Source of the DNA: BOKV01 sp041987205
GTDB lineage: Bacteria; Pseudomonadota; Alphaproteobacteria; Rhizobiales; Rhizobiaceae
Length of the DNA: 33,949 bases
Direction of reading: 5' to 3'
NCBI GenBank assembly: GCA_041987205.1
Contig: JBHIWX010000042.1
Location: 1-33,949 of the forward strand
The translations under genes were made by a program, and so were the position numbers. Position 1 is the first letter of the stretch; each line of letters starts with the position of its first letter. Positions 15,811 to 23,815 of the stretch are shown here, in pieces. The notes under the pieces are model-generated. The model worked only from the letters and a program-made list of their open reading frames with translations, was not told where the DNA came from and did no database searches.

Positions 15811-16419
15811 ATGAGAGTACGCGCGGTGTTGATCTTCTCGGGGCTGATGATGGCGCTGGCCGCGACCCGCCCCGATGCCGGCCTGGCGCAGGAGGCGGTT
15901 GCCAAGCCGCTGCCGCGCATCGACGAGCCGCTGGAGAGCGTGGAAGACCTCGACGCAGCCATGGTCGATTCGGACGCCATCACCGGCGCCGTGATGAACG
16001 AGAAGGACATGCTGCAATATTGCGTCAACATCGCGGATGACGCGCGCGAGGCCCGTTATGCCCTGATCAAGCGCGAACTGGCGCAGGCCGAGGCCGATGT
16101 CGACGAAAAGCTCGCCTCGCTCGACGAGAAACTCAAGGCCGTGCGCGACTATGTGGAAATCAGGAACGAGTTCCAGGCGGCGGCCGAGGACCATGTCGTT
16201 TCGATTTTCGAAACGATGCGGGCCGATTCCGCCGCGCAGCAATTGGCGGCGCTCGACATGCGGCTGGCGGCGGCGATCATCATGAAGCTCGATCCCAAGA
16301 TCTCGAGCAACATACTGGGCGAAATGAAGCCGAAGGCCGCGGCAAGGCTCGCCAGCATCCTGACGGCGGCGATGATGCCGGAGAACGGTTCGGTGAACGG
16401 GCCGGGGAGCAGCCGATGA
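15811..16419 (+). CDS. motE: periplasmic motility protein MotE
   Basis: MotE of Sinorhizobium meliloti is a periplasmic chaperone for the stator protein MotC and dimerises by a disulfide. This 202-residue protein has a signal peptide (about 1-26, cleaved near GLAQ-EAV), a coiled coil (about 78-120) and a MgtE-N-like C-terminal region (AALDMRLAAAIIMKLDPKIS). Its only cysteine is Cys71 in the precursor, about residue 45 of the mature form, fitting a single inter-subunit disulfide. Located between flgI and flgH as in rhizobia; its stop overlaps the flgH ATG. Confidence 0.9.
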   Translation: MRVRAVLIFSGLMMALAATRPDAGLAQEAVAKPLPRIDEPLESVEDLDAAMVDSDAITGAVMNEKDMLQYCVNIADDAREARYALIKRELAQAEADVDEKLASLDEKLKAVRDYVEIRNEFQAAAEDHVVSIFETMRADSAAQQLAALDMRLAAAIIMKLDPKISSNILGEMKPKAAARLASILTAAMMPENGSVNGPGSSR

Positions 16420-17192
16420 GACCGGTTCTTGCGCTCGCCGCACTCGTCGCCTGTCTGGCCGTTTCGGCCTGTGCACCCGCCTTCCACGATCTCGGCCGGC
16501 CGGCCGAGATGAGCGATCCCATGCTGACCGCCAGCACGCCGGAGCTGCTGCCGCCACCGGAGCCGCAGGTGATCGACTATGGCGACCGCTATTCCATGGC
16601 GTCGAACTCGATCTGGTCGGAGCGCAACGGGCATCTGTTCCGCGACAACCGCGCCTTTCGCGAGGGCGACATCCTGACAGTGCGCATCTTCATGAATGAC
16701 AGCGCGGCCTTCCAGAATGCCTCCGAACTCGAATCAAGCGCCAAGGGCGGGATCACCGCCGCCGGCACCTATTCGATCTCCAACCAGAATCCGGAAGCCT
16801 CGCTCGACGCCTCGCTCGACGTGACCGGTACGGCGCAGCGCGGCGGCACGATCGACCGCAAGGAGCGCATCCAGCTTTCGGTCGCGGTGGTGGTGGTGCG
16901 CGCCTCGCCCAACGGCAATCTGGTGATCCGGGGCACGCAGGAGGTTCGCGTCAATCACGAACTGCGCCTGCTGACGGTCGAGGGTATCGTGCGCGCGAGC
17001 GACATCCTGCCGAACAACACCATTCCTTACGACAAGATTGCCGAAGCGCGTATCTCCTACGGTGGGGCCAACACACGGTCGGTGCGGGGGCGGTGGTATG
17101 ATCGCCAGACGGTTGGATCCATCCAGCCCGCACCGACCACGGCCGCCACGAAGCCGATCCCGATTGCACGTGATTTCCGGCAGGGCAGGTAG
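16416..17192 (+). CDS. flgH: flagellar L-ring lipoprotein FlgH
   Basis: Forms the outer-membrane L-ring. The 258-residue precursor starts with a lipoprotein signal peptide with lipobox VSAC (Cys19). The body shows FlgH motifs: SIWSERNGHLFRDNRAFREG, GDILTVRIFMNDSA, and GNLVIRGTQEVRVNHELRLL, ending with VRGRWYDRQ. ATG 16416 overlaps the motE stop (ATGA). Confidence 0.97.
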   Translation: MRPVLALAALVACLAVSACAPAFHDLGRPAEMSDPMLTASTPELLPPPEPQVIDYGDRYSMASNSIWSERNGHLFRDNRAFREGDILTVRIFMNDSAAFQNASELESSAKGGITAAGTYSISNQNPEASLDASLDVTGTAQRGGTIDRKERIQLSVAVVVVRASPNGNLVIRGTQEVRVNHELRLLTVEGIVRASDILPNNTIPYDKIAEARISYGGANTRSVRGRWYDRQTVGSIQPAPTTAATKPIPIARDFRQGR

Positions 17193-17194
17193 GC

Positions 17195-17809
17195 ATGGCG
17201 GAGAAGCGCAAGGCCGAGGGCAAGAAAGGCGGCGGGTCCGGTCTTGTCGCCATGGTGGCGGTGTTCGCTACCGTGACCCTGCTCGCGGTCGGCGCCGGCT
17301 GGTATGTCGGTTCGCAGATCCGTTCGGTGACGCAGGCGCAGCTTGACGATGCCGCTGAGGCGCAAGGCGGCGAGAAGGCCGGCAAAGAAAGCGCTCACTC
17401 AGCGTCCGACACATCAGGCGGACACGGTTCTTCGGGTGGGCACGGCGCATCGGGTGACCAGGAAGTAGAGCTCGCGGCCAATGCCGGTCACGGCTCGGTG
17501 CTGTCGATCTTCGCCAATCCGACGGCCGTCAAGCTCGACCCGATCGTCTCCAATATCGGGAATTCCGGCAAGGAGTGGGTCAGGCTGGAGATCGCGGTGA
17601 TCTACGGCGCCGACAGCGGCGCGGTGGCGGATGCGGAGAAGAGCCAGATCAGCGAGGCCGTCATCGGCATGCTGCGCGGCAAGGACAAGACCGAACTCGC
17701 CGGGCCGAGCGGTTTCCTGCAGTTCCGCGAGGACCTCGTCGACACCGTCATGGTCAGCACCGAGGGGCGGGCGATCTCGGCGAAGGTCCTGTCGATGGTG
17801 ATCGAATGA
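17195..17809 (+). CDS. fliL: flagellar basal body-associated protein FliL
   Basis: Single-pass inner-membrane protein that surrounds stators. 204 residues: a basic N-terminus (AEKRKAEGKKGGG), a membrane segment (about 13-36), an unusual Ser/Gly/His-rich linker (about 66-90, with repeated SGGHG units), and the periplasmic FliL domain (about 100-204) ending in AISAKVLSMVIE. The linker is longer than in most FliL proteins. It starts two bases after flgH and its stop overlaps the fliP ATG. Confidence 0.93.
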   Translation: MAEKRKAEGKKGGGSGLVAMVAVFATVTLLAVGAGWYVGSQIRSVTQAQLDDAAEAQGGEKAGKESAHSASDTSGGHGSSGGHGASGDQEVELAANAGHGSVLSIFANPTAVKLDPIVSNIGNSGKEWVRLEIAVIYGADSGAVADAEKSQISEAVIGMLRGKDKTELAGPSGFLQFREDLVDTVMVSTEGRAISAKVLSMVIE

Positions 17810-18555
17810 TCCGCGTCGCGCTGGCGCTCGCCGCCCTGCCGGTCCTGTTGCTGGTAGGAGTACAGGCAGCAGCGGCCCAGTCTATCGACCTCTCGTCCAT
17901 CCTGCCGTCGGGCGATGCTTCCGTGTCTGGCCGCATCGTCCAGGGCATCATTCTCCTGACGGTGCTTTCGGTCGCGCCGGGGCTGCTGGTGACGGCGACC
18001 TGCTTTACCCGGTTCATCGTCGCCTTTTCCTTCCTGCGCACCGGGCTTGGTCTGCAGTCGACGCCCTCGAACCTGATCGTGATCTCGCTCTCGCTGTTCA
18101 TGACCTTCTACGTCATGTCCCCGGTGTTCGACACGGCGTGGACGCAGGGCGTCAAACCGCTGGTCGACAACGAGCTCACGGAGGAAGAAGCGTTTCCGAG
18201 GATCGTCGAACCGTTCAAGCAGTTCATGTCGACGCAAGTGCGCGGCAAGGATCTGGACCTGTTCAGCCGGTTCACGGAGCCCGCCGAGGGTGAGCAGGCC
18301 GTGACGCCCGAATCGGAATTGCGGGTCATTGTGCCCGCCTACATGGTTTCGGAACTGCGCCGGGGCTTCGAGATCGGTTTCCTGATCCTGCTTCCGTTCC
18401 TCGTCATCGATCTGATAGTGGCGACGGTGACCATGTCGATGGGCATGATGATGCTGCCGCCGACCGTGGTGTCGCTGCCGATGAAGATCCTGTTCTTCGT
18501 GCTGATCGATGGCTGGAACCTGATTGTCGGCGAGCTGCTGCAATCGGTGTCCTGA
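17806..18555 (+). CDS. fliP: flagellar export gate protein FliP
   Basis: Core subunit of the type III export gate. 249 residues: cleavable signal peptide (about 1-24), then GRIVQGIILLTVLSVAPGLL, MTFYVMSPVFD, and SELRRGFEIGFLILLPFLVIDLIVATVTMSMGMMMLPPTVVSLPMKI, all strong FliP signatures. ATG 17806 overlaps the fliL stop (ATGA); a longer open frame inside fliL is rejected. Last gene before the flagellin; a hairpin follows. Confidence 0.97.
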   Translation: MIRVALALAALPVLLLVGVQAAAAQSIDLSSILPSGDASVSGRIVQGIILLTVLSVAPGLLVTATCFTRFIVAFSFLRTGLGLQSTPSNLIVISLSLFMTFYVMSPVFDTAWTQGVKPLVDNELTEEEAFPRIVEPFKQFMSTQVRGKDLDLFSRFTEPAEGEQAVTPESELRVIVPAYMVSELRRGFEIGFLILLPFLVIDLIVATVTMSMGMMMLPPTVVSLPMKILFFVLIDGWNLIVGELLQSVS

Positions 18556-18560
18556 CGGGC

Positions 18561-18586
18561 AATGCGCCGCGCGGCGCATTTCGTTT
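18561..18586 (+). terminator. hairpin after fliP
   Basis: AATGCGCC (18561-18568) pairs perfectly with GGCGCATT (18573-18580) around GCGC, five bases after the fliP stop, followed by TCGTTT. Likely the 3' end of the flgB-fliP transcript; the T-tract is short. Confidence 0.65.
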
Positions 18587-18731
18587 CCGAGAATGGTTAC
18601 AAGTTTAATCTTTTTTAATGCCTTGGCTTTACCAAAGCGGGACAAAGGACAGGCGGGTCGATTCTCTTTTGGGCAATCGATGCTATGAGCCCGAAGGCAT
18701 GATGCCGAACTGTCTTGCCGGTTGAACCGGA

Positions 18732-18772
18732 ATGTCCCCCAAGTATTTCGAAGTCACATGTCAGAGGGACAT
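18732..18772 (+). promoter_or_regulatory. flagellin leader hairpin that may cover the ribosome binding site
   Basis: ATGTCCC at 18732-18738 is complementary to GGGACAT at 18766-18772, a 7-bp stem with a 27-base loop. The 3' arm overlaps the purine-rich AGAGGGA (18763-18769) that would be the Shine-Dalgarno site of the ATG at 18778. The hairpin could lower translation and be a site of FlbT/FlaF action (inference). Confidence 0.4.
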
Positions 18773-18777
18773 CAACC

Positions 18778-20061
18778 ATGTCTAGCATCAACACCAATGC
18801 ATCCGCGATGACTGCACTGCAGTCGTTGAAGATGACGAACAAGCAGCTCGAATCCACCCAGAACGCGATCTCCACGGGCTACCGTGTGGCTTCCGCCGCC
18901 GACAACGCGGCTTATTGGTCGATCGCCACCACCATGCGTTCCGACAACAAGGCAATGTCCACCGTCCAGGACGCGCTCGGTCTTGGTGACGGTCTGGTCG
19001 ATGTCGCCTACACTGCGATGAACTCGACCAAGGACCTTCTCGACGAAATCAAGACCAAGCTCGTCGCGGCGAAACAGCCCGGCGTCGACAAGGCCAAGGT
19101 TCAGGCCGAGATCGAACAGCTCCAGGGCAACCTCGAGGGCATCGCTTCCGCAGCATCCTTTTCCGGCGCCAACTGGCTGTCGGTCGACTCGTCGGATGCG
19201 GATTACGAAGCGACCCAGAAGATCGTTTCGTCCTTCTCGCGCAACTCCGACGGCACGATCTCGATCGGCACGATCGGTATCGCGCTTTCCGGCACCGCGC
19301 TGTTCGACGCCAGCTCCGACGCTTCGGGCCTGCTCGAGGCCGGCCAGGAACTGGACGAGGTCGGTGGTCTCGACAGCCTGACGGAAACTGCAGCGGTCGA
19401 CGGCACATCGGGTGAAGTCCAGACGCTCGGTGCTTTCTCGGCGATGACGCTCGATGACGATGACGCGATCACTTTCTCGATCGCTGTCGACGGCGGCGAT
19501 GCAACGGAAGTCACGATCAACAAGGCAACCGTGGACGCCGCTCTCTCGAGCACGGACGGTGCCATCGCTGACGCTGCCGATTTCGCATCGGTGGTTACCC
19601 AGGCGCTCTCGGATGCCGGCGTTACCGGCGTTACGGTCGGTTCAAGCGGTGGTGCAGTCACGATCACCAGTGACGACACCGCTGCGGCGACTTCCGATGT
19701 TGCGATCACGGGGCTGTCCTCGACGGACAACGGTCAAACCTTCGGCGTCCTCGATATCGATATCTCGTCGGCGTCCGATGCCGAGATGGACACCTACATC
19801 GCCGGTGTCGAGGCGATGGCCCAGGCCGTCACCACGGCAGCCTCCGATCTCGGCGCCGTCAAGAGCCGCATCTCCATCCAGACCGACTTCGTGTCGTCGC
19901 TGATGGATGCGATCGATCGCGGTGTCGGCCAGCTGGTCGATGCCGACATGAACGAGGAGTCGACCAAGCTGCAGGCCCTGCAGGTCCAGCAGCAGCTCGG
20001 CATCCAGGCGCTGTCGATCGCCAACTCCAACAGCCAGAACATCCTCTCGCTGTTCCGCTAA
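18778..20061 (+). CDS. flagellin
   Basis: Filament subunit, 427 residues. The conserved ends are clear: N-terminal SSINTNASAMTALQSL and STGYRVASAADNAAYWSIA (D0/D1), C-terminal QALQVQQQLGIQALSIANSN and SQNILSLFR. The middle (about 150-340) is an Ala/Ser/Thr/Asp-rich variable region, typical of surface-exposed D2/D3. ATG 18778 is chosen because MSSINTN is the canonical flagellin start; a 21-codon upstream extension is untenable. This is the only flagellin gene in the window, whereas several rhizobia carry tandem copies. It is monocistronic, bracketed by hairpins on both sides. Confidence 0.96.
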   Translation: MSSINTNASAMTALQSLKMTNKQLESTQNAISTGYRVASAADNAAYWSIATTMRSDNKAMSTVQDALGLGDGLVDVAYTAMNSTKDLLDEIKTKLVAAKQPGVDKAKVQAEIEQLQGNLEGIASAASFSGANWLSVDSSDADYEATQKIVSSFSRNSDGTISIGTIGIALSGTALFDASSDASGLLEAGQELDEVGGLDSLTETAAVDGTSGEVQTLGAFSAMTLDDDDAITFSIAVDGGDATEVTINKATVDAALSSTDGAIADAADFASVVTQALSDAGVTGVTVGSSGGAVTITSDDTAAATSDVAITGLSSTDNGQTFGVLDIDISSASDAEMDTYIAGVEAMAQAVTTAASDLGAVKSRISIQTDFVSSLMDAIDRGVGQLVDADMNEESTKLQALQVQQQLGIQALSIANSNSQNILSLFR

Positions 20062-20086
20062 TCGGGCACGGTGGGGCAAAATCGGG

Positions 20087-20117
20087 AACGGGCCGCTTCG
20101 GCGGCCCGTTTTCGTTT
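20087..20117 (+). terminator. strong intrinsic terminator of flagellin gene
   Basis: AACGGGCCGC (20087-20096) and GCGGCCCGTT (20101-20110) form a perfect 10-bp stem closed by a TTCG tetraloop, followed by the T-rich TTTTCGTTT. It begins 25 bases after the flagellin stop. Confidence 0.92.
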
Positions 20118-20131
20118 GTCGGGCTTTAGCG

Positions 20132-20159
20132 GGGCCTGACGAAAACAGGGCCTGACGAA
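20132..20159 (+). repeat. 12-base direct repeat upstream of fliF
   Basis: GGGCCTGACGAA occurs at 20132-20143 and again at 20148-20159, period 16. A second pair, GCCAATTTC at 20182-20190 and 20198-20206, has the same 16-base period. Confidence 0.6.
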
Positions 20160-20197
20160 GATCAGGTGCGGTGCGCACGGCGCCAATTTCGGCCAAG

Positions 20198-20217
20198 GCC
20201 AATTTCACGCAAGGTTC
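20198..20217 (+). promoter_or_regulatory. candidate Rem/FtcR element before fliF
   Basis: TTCACGCAAG at 20204-20213 matches the TTCGCGCAAG core at nine of ten positions, followed by GTTCA as expected. The upstream half-site CCAATTT (20199-20205) is weaker, four of seven positions. Last G to the fliF ATG is 45 bases. FtcR is reported to act upstream of fliF in Brucella, which supports the assignment. Confidence 0.45.
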
Positions 20218-20257
20218 ATCAGGCACATTCGGTCCCAAACAGGATCAGAGCGTGCCC

Positions 20258-21892
20258 ATGTTCAAAAACCTTCAGCTTCAGACCATCATCTCAAACCTCG
20301 CCGCGCTCAGCCTGCGCCAGAAAATCGGGCTCGGCGTTCTCGGCGCGACACTGATGGTGGCGATGCTGGGCTTCAGCTATCTGCTCGGCGCGCCGGCGAC
20401 CTCGACGGTCTATACCGACATTCCGCGCGAGGAACTGAACCGGATGAGCCGCATCCTGTCGGAGAACGGCCTCGGCTTCAGTCTCGACCTCGATCGCGGT
20501 TCCGTCTCCGTGGCGCCGCAGAACATCGAGACGGCGCGCCTGCTGCTCGCTGATCACGGATTGCCGTCGAACTCCGGCGCCGGCTACGAACTCTTCGACA
20601 AGGTCAACTCGCTCGGCCTGACCTCCTTCATGCAGGAGGTGACCAAGACGCGCGCAACGGAAGGGGAGCTGTCGCGCACGATCGAGATGATCGACGGCAT
20701 CCGCATGGCGCGCGTCCATCTGGTGTTGCCCGGCGATCGCGGCTTCGGCGCGCGGCAGTCCGACGAGCCGACGGCATCCGTGGTGATCGGGGCGGGCGGC
20801 ACGGTGTCGCCGGAGACAGCGTCTGCGATCCGCCACCTCGTGGCAGGCGGCGTGCGCGGTCTCGACACCGACAATGTCACGGTGCTGCGCTCGGACGGTA
20901 CGCTGATTTCATCGAGCGGCGACAAGATCGGGGCCGGTTCGTTGCGGCTCACCGAACTCGAGACGCATTACGAGCAGGAACTGGCGGACAAGATCAATTC
21001 CGCCATGGGGCCGCATCTGGGCGAGGAGAACTACCGCGTCTCGGTCACCGCCAAGCTCAACAGCGACCAGCGGCGCACGGACGAGACGATCTTCTTCCCC
21101 GAAAGCCGGGTCGAACGCTCGGTTCGCGTGGTGCGCGAGGCGGGTTCGTCGGAAAACAGCGCCTCGTCCGAACCGGTTTCGGTCTCGGAGAATCTGCCGG
21201 AGGAAGCGCCGGCGGTGACGACGGGGCAGTCGGTCTCGGAAAACAACGAGAAACGCGACGAGGTGACCAATTACGAGATCAGCCAGAAGCGGGTTTCGAC
21301 CGTTTCGGACGGTTATCAGGTCGAAAAGCTCGCCATTGCGCTGGTGGTCAACCGTTCCCGGTTGGCCGAATTGCTGCCCGAGGGGGCGAACGACGCGGCC
21401 TATGACGAGAAGATCGCCGAATTGCAGCAGACGGTGCGTGCGGCGGTCGGCTATTCGGAAAAACGCGGCGACGTCGTCGAGGTCAGCGCGCTCGAATTCC
21501 TACCGCAGCAATCGGCAACCGAACTTGCCGGCGCGGGCATGGCGCGGCAATTCTTGGCGCGCCATTTTTCCACCATCGTCAACGCGCTGGCCGCGATCGC
21601 CGGTGCGCTTATCCTGGCGTTCCTGGTAGTGCGTCCCATTCTGGCCTATCTGGCGAACGAACGGCCACGCGCCGCCGGCGAATTGCCGGGTGGCGAGGGC
21701 GGGCAGGCGCAAATCGCAGGAGAGGCCGGGCGCCAGCTTGCCCCGGCGGGCGGTGCCGCCGCAGCCTATGATGCCGCTGGCGGACCCGATCGGTTCGGCG
21801 AACAGCTCGCCGGTTATGTCGACCAGAGCGCGGAGCGCACGGCCTTCGTGATCCGTGACTGGCTGTCGTCCGGGGTCGGGTCCGAACGATGA
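20258..21892 (+). CDS. fliF: flagellar MS-ring protein FliF
   Basis: Builds the MS-ring in the inner membrane. The 544-residue protein has two membrane segments (about 25-47 and 450-470), the periplasmic domain with TSTVYTDIPREELNRMSRIL, ANNEKR-like ENNEKRDEVTNYEISQK, and a C-terminal FliG-binding tail (SAERTAFVIRDWLSSG). ATG 20258 gives the standard start MFKNLQLQT; in-frame upstream codons to 20171 lie in the regulatory region. It opens the fliF-fliH-motB-motC-fliK block, unlike Sinorhizobium where fliF lies beside visN/visR. Confidence 0.96.
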   Translation: MFKNLQLQTIISNLAALSLRQKIGLGVLGATLMVAMLGFSYLLGAPATSTVYTDIPREELNRMSRILSENGLGFSLDLDRGSVSVAPQNIETARLLLADHGLPSNSGAGYELFDKVNSLGLTSFMQEVTKTRATEGELSRTIEMIDGIRMARVHLVLPGDRGFGARQSDEPTASVVIGAGGTVSPETASAIRHLVAGGVRGLDTDNVTVLRSDGTLISSSGDKIGAGSLRLTELETHYEQELADKINSAMGPHLGEENYRVSVTAKLNSDQRRTDETIFFPESRVERSVRVVREAGSSENSASSEPVSVSENLPEEAPAVTTGQSVSENNEKRDEVTNYEISQKRVSTVSDGYQVEKLAIALVVNRSRLAELLPEGANDAAYDEKIAELQQTVRAAVGYSEKRGDVVEVSALEFLPQQSATELAGAGMARQFLARHFSTIVNALAAIAGALILAFLVVRPILAYLANERPRAAGELPGGEGGQAQIAGEAGRQLAPAGGAAAAYDAAGGPDRFGEQLAGYVDQSAERTAFVIRDWLSSGVGSER

Positions 21893-22548
21893 GTTCCGCG
21901 TCGCTGCTCAGATTTCTCGAGGATTTCGGCCACCCGTCAGCGGGCGCGCCTTCCGGGATGCCGGCGGGCGCTTCATCCATCGTCGCCATGCCGGAGGCGG
22001 CAGACTTTGCCGTGATTGCCGAGGAAGACCCCTCGCTGGAAGAACGGCTTGCCAGCGCCCGCGCGGAGGGTGTGCGCGAGGCCGTGGAGGAGATGTCAAA
22101 ACGCCATCGCGCCGAACTCGTGAAGCTCAGAAACGAGCTCGAAGGCGCGGCGAAGAAGGCGCGCGACGACGAGATGGCCGCGTTCGCGACGGCGACGGAA
22201 GCGCTGTTTGCGCAGTACGATGCCTGGCTGGACCGGATGTTCGAGGCTTCGTTGCGTCCGCTGATCGCGACAGCCGCGCGTGACACCGCGCTTGAGGCAT
22301 TGAAGGAGCGCATCCTGGAAGCGGCAGGCCGGCGCAGTCTTCCGGTCCGGCTTTGCGGACCCGAGAGCGCCGTCGCACAGATGACCGAAATGCTGAAATC
22401 CACCGGGCTGGAGGTCGATGCGCAGCCGGATGGCGGTACGGAACTGCGCGCCGAGATCGACGCCCAGAGCCTGCAGACCCGCTTCGGGCGGATCGGGGAA
22501 CTGCTTTCCACCGGTCTGAAGACGATGCCGGAGGCCGGTGATGATTGA
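21889..22548 (+). CDS. putative FliH-like export ATPase regulator
   Basis: A 219-residue soluble protein with a variable N-terminus (1-45), a charged alpha-helical segment with LEERLASARAEGVREAVEE (about 50-68) resembling the Gly/Ala-spaced helix of FliH, further coiled coil to about 105, and a C-terminal domain (about 130-210; TAARDTALEALKERILEAAG). FliH holds the ATPase FliI and no other FliH is in the window. Position directly after fliF, overlapping its stop (ATGA), is where many bacteria encode fliG/fliH. Similarity is weak, so the assignment is tentative. Confidence 0.65.
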   Translation: MSSASLLRFLEDFGHPSAGAPSGMPAGASSIVAMPEAADFAVIAEEDPSLEERLASARAEGVREAVEEMSKRHRAELVKLRNELEGAAKKARDDEMAAFATATEALFAQYDAWLDRMFEASLRPLIATAARDTALEALKERILEAAGRRSLPVRLCGPESAVAQMTEMLKSTGLEVDAQPDGGTELRAEIDAQSLQTRFGRIGELLSTGLKTMPEAGDD

Positions 22549-23815
22549 GGAAAGATCGGAACAGCACCAGGAGATCATCATTGTCCGTCGGCACGATCCC
22601 GGCCATGACGATGGGCATCACGGCGGGGTCTGGAAGATCGCCTTCGCCGACTTCATGACGGCGATGATGGCCTTCTTCCTTGTGATGTGGCTGATCAACG
22701 CCGCCAATGAGGAAACCAAAAAGGCGGTGGCGAGCTATTTCACGCCGATCAAGCTGACCGACAAGACCAGCAACCCGAAGGGGCTGAACGACCCGAAATA
22801 CGGCCAGCCATCCAAAGAGCCGGACGACAGCGAGGACAAGTCGACCTTCACCTCGGGCGGCAAGATGGACCACAAGGTGCCCGATCCGGTGCAGGTGGAC
22901 GAGCAGGCGCTGTTCACCGACCCGTACGCGGTTCTGTCGGAAATCGCCGGCGGACTGGTGGCCGGCGATGCACGGCTCGGCGATCAGGCAAAGATCGAGG
23001 GCAAGAAGGACGGGCTCGGCACGTCCGGCGGCGAGGCGTTTCACGATCCGTTCGATCCGTCTTCTTGGAACACCGAACTCGGGCTGGAACAGAAACGCGG
23101 TGCAGGCGAAGGCGCCGAGGTTCCGGCTGACGCGCGCAATCCGGAAGAAGGCGTCGACGGCGGCGACCATGCCGCGCGGACGGAAGCGCCTGCCGAAATA
23201 CAGGCTGCCGAAAGCCAGGACGGCGAAAGATTGGCTGGATTGGGGCCCGACGCAGCGGGTGCCGACATTCGCGCGGCGGCCGATCCCAACGGCAATACCG
23301 AACTGCCGGCGAAGGCGGGTGAAAGCGACAACGCACAGGACGTTGCCGAGGATAAGGTGCAGACGCCCGAAGGCGTGGCCCAGTCGCTTCGCGAGGCGCT
23401 CGACGAACTGGTTCGGCGCAGGAACACCGAGGGCCCGAGTTTCGAGGTTGTCACCGAAGGTTCGGGCGTGATGATCAGCGTGGCCGACGAGTTCAAGTTC
23501 GGCATGGGTTCGTCCGTGCCCCGTCCGGAAACCGTAGAGTCCATGGCGGAGATCGGCCGGCTTCTGGCGAAGACGCCAGGGCAGGTGATCATCGCAGGGC
23601 ACACCGATGCGAGGAAGTTCAGCGGCGGCAATTACGACAATTGGCGGCTTTCGACCGACCGCGCGCACATCGCCCGCTACATGCTGATCCGTGGCGGGCT
23701 CGACGAGGCGCGTTTCGAGCGCGTCGAGGGTTTTGCCGCCTCGAAACCGAAGCTGCCCGACGATCCCATGGCCGCCGCCAACCGGCGCATCGAGATCCAT
23801 GTGAGGCTGCCGTGA
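22541..23815 (+). CDS. motB: flagellar motor stator protein MotB
   Basis: Stator subunit that carries the ion-conducting aspartate and anchors to peptidoglycan. 424 residues: a His/Asp/Gly-rich cytoplasmic N-terminus (HDPGHDDGHHGG, 18-29), a membrane segment (about 33-54) with Asp37 in the FADFMTAMMAFFLVMW motif, a long acidic low-complexity linker (about 60-285), and a C-terminal OmpA-like domain (IIAGHTDARKFSGGNYDNW, then LSTDRAHIARYML, AANRRIEIHV). ATG 22541 has GGAGG at 22530-22534; GTG 22538 is one codon upstream. The linker is much longer than in E. coli MotB. Overlaps fliH by 8 bases and motC by GTGA. Confidence 0.95.
   Translation: MIEERSEQHQEIIIVRRHDPGHDDGHHGGVWKIAFADFMTAMMAFFLVMWLINAANEETKKAVASYFTPIKLTDKTSNPKGLNDPKYGQPSKEPDDSEDKSTFTSGGKMDHKVPDPVQVDEQALFTDPYAVLSEIAGGLVAGDARLGDQAKIEGKKDGLGTSGGEAFHDPFDPSSWNTELGLEQKRGAGEGAEVPADARNPEEGVDGGDHAARTEAPAEIQAAESQDGERLAGLGPDAAGADIRAAADPNGNTELPAKAGESDNAQDVAEDKVQTPEGVAQSLREALDELVRRRNTEGPSFEVVTEGSGVMISVADEFKFGMGSSVPRPETVESMAEIGRLLAKTPGQVIIAGHTDARKFSGGNYDNWRLSTDRAHIARYMLIRGGLDEARFERVEGFAASKPKLPDDPMAAANRRIEIHVRLP

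Noticed and set aside
18605..18618. TTAA-N6-TTAA upstream of flagellin, resembling a CtrA site
   Set aside because: CtrA sites have a 7-base spacer; here it is 6, and the region is simply T-rich.
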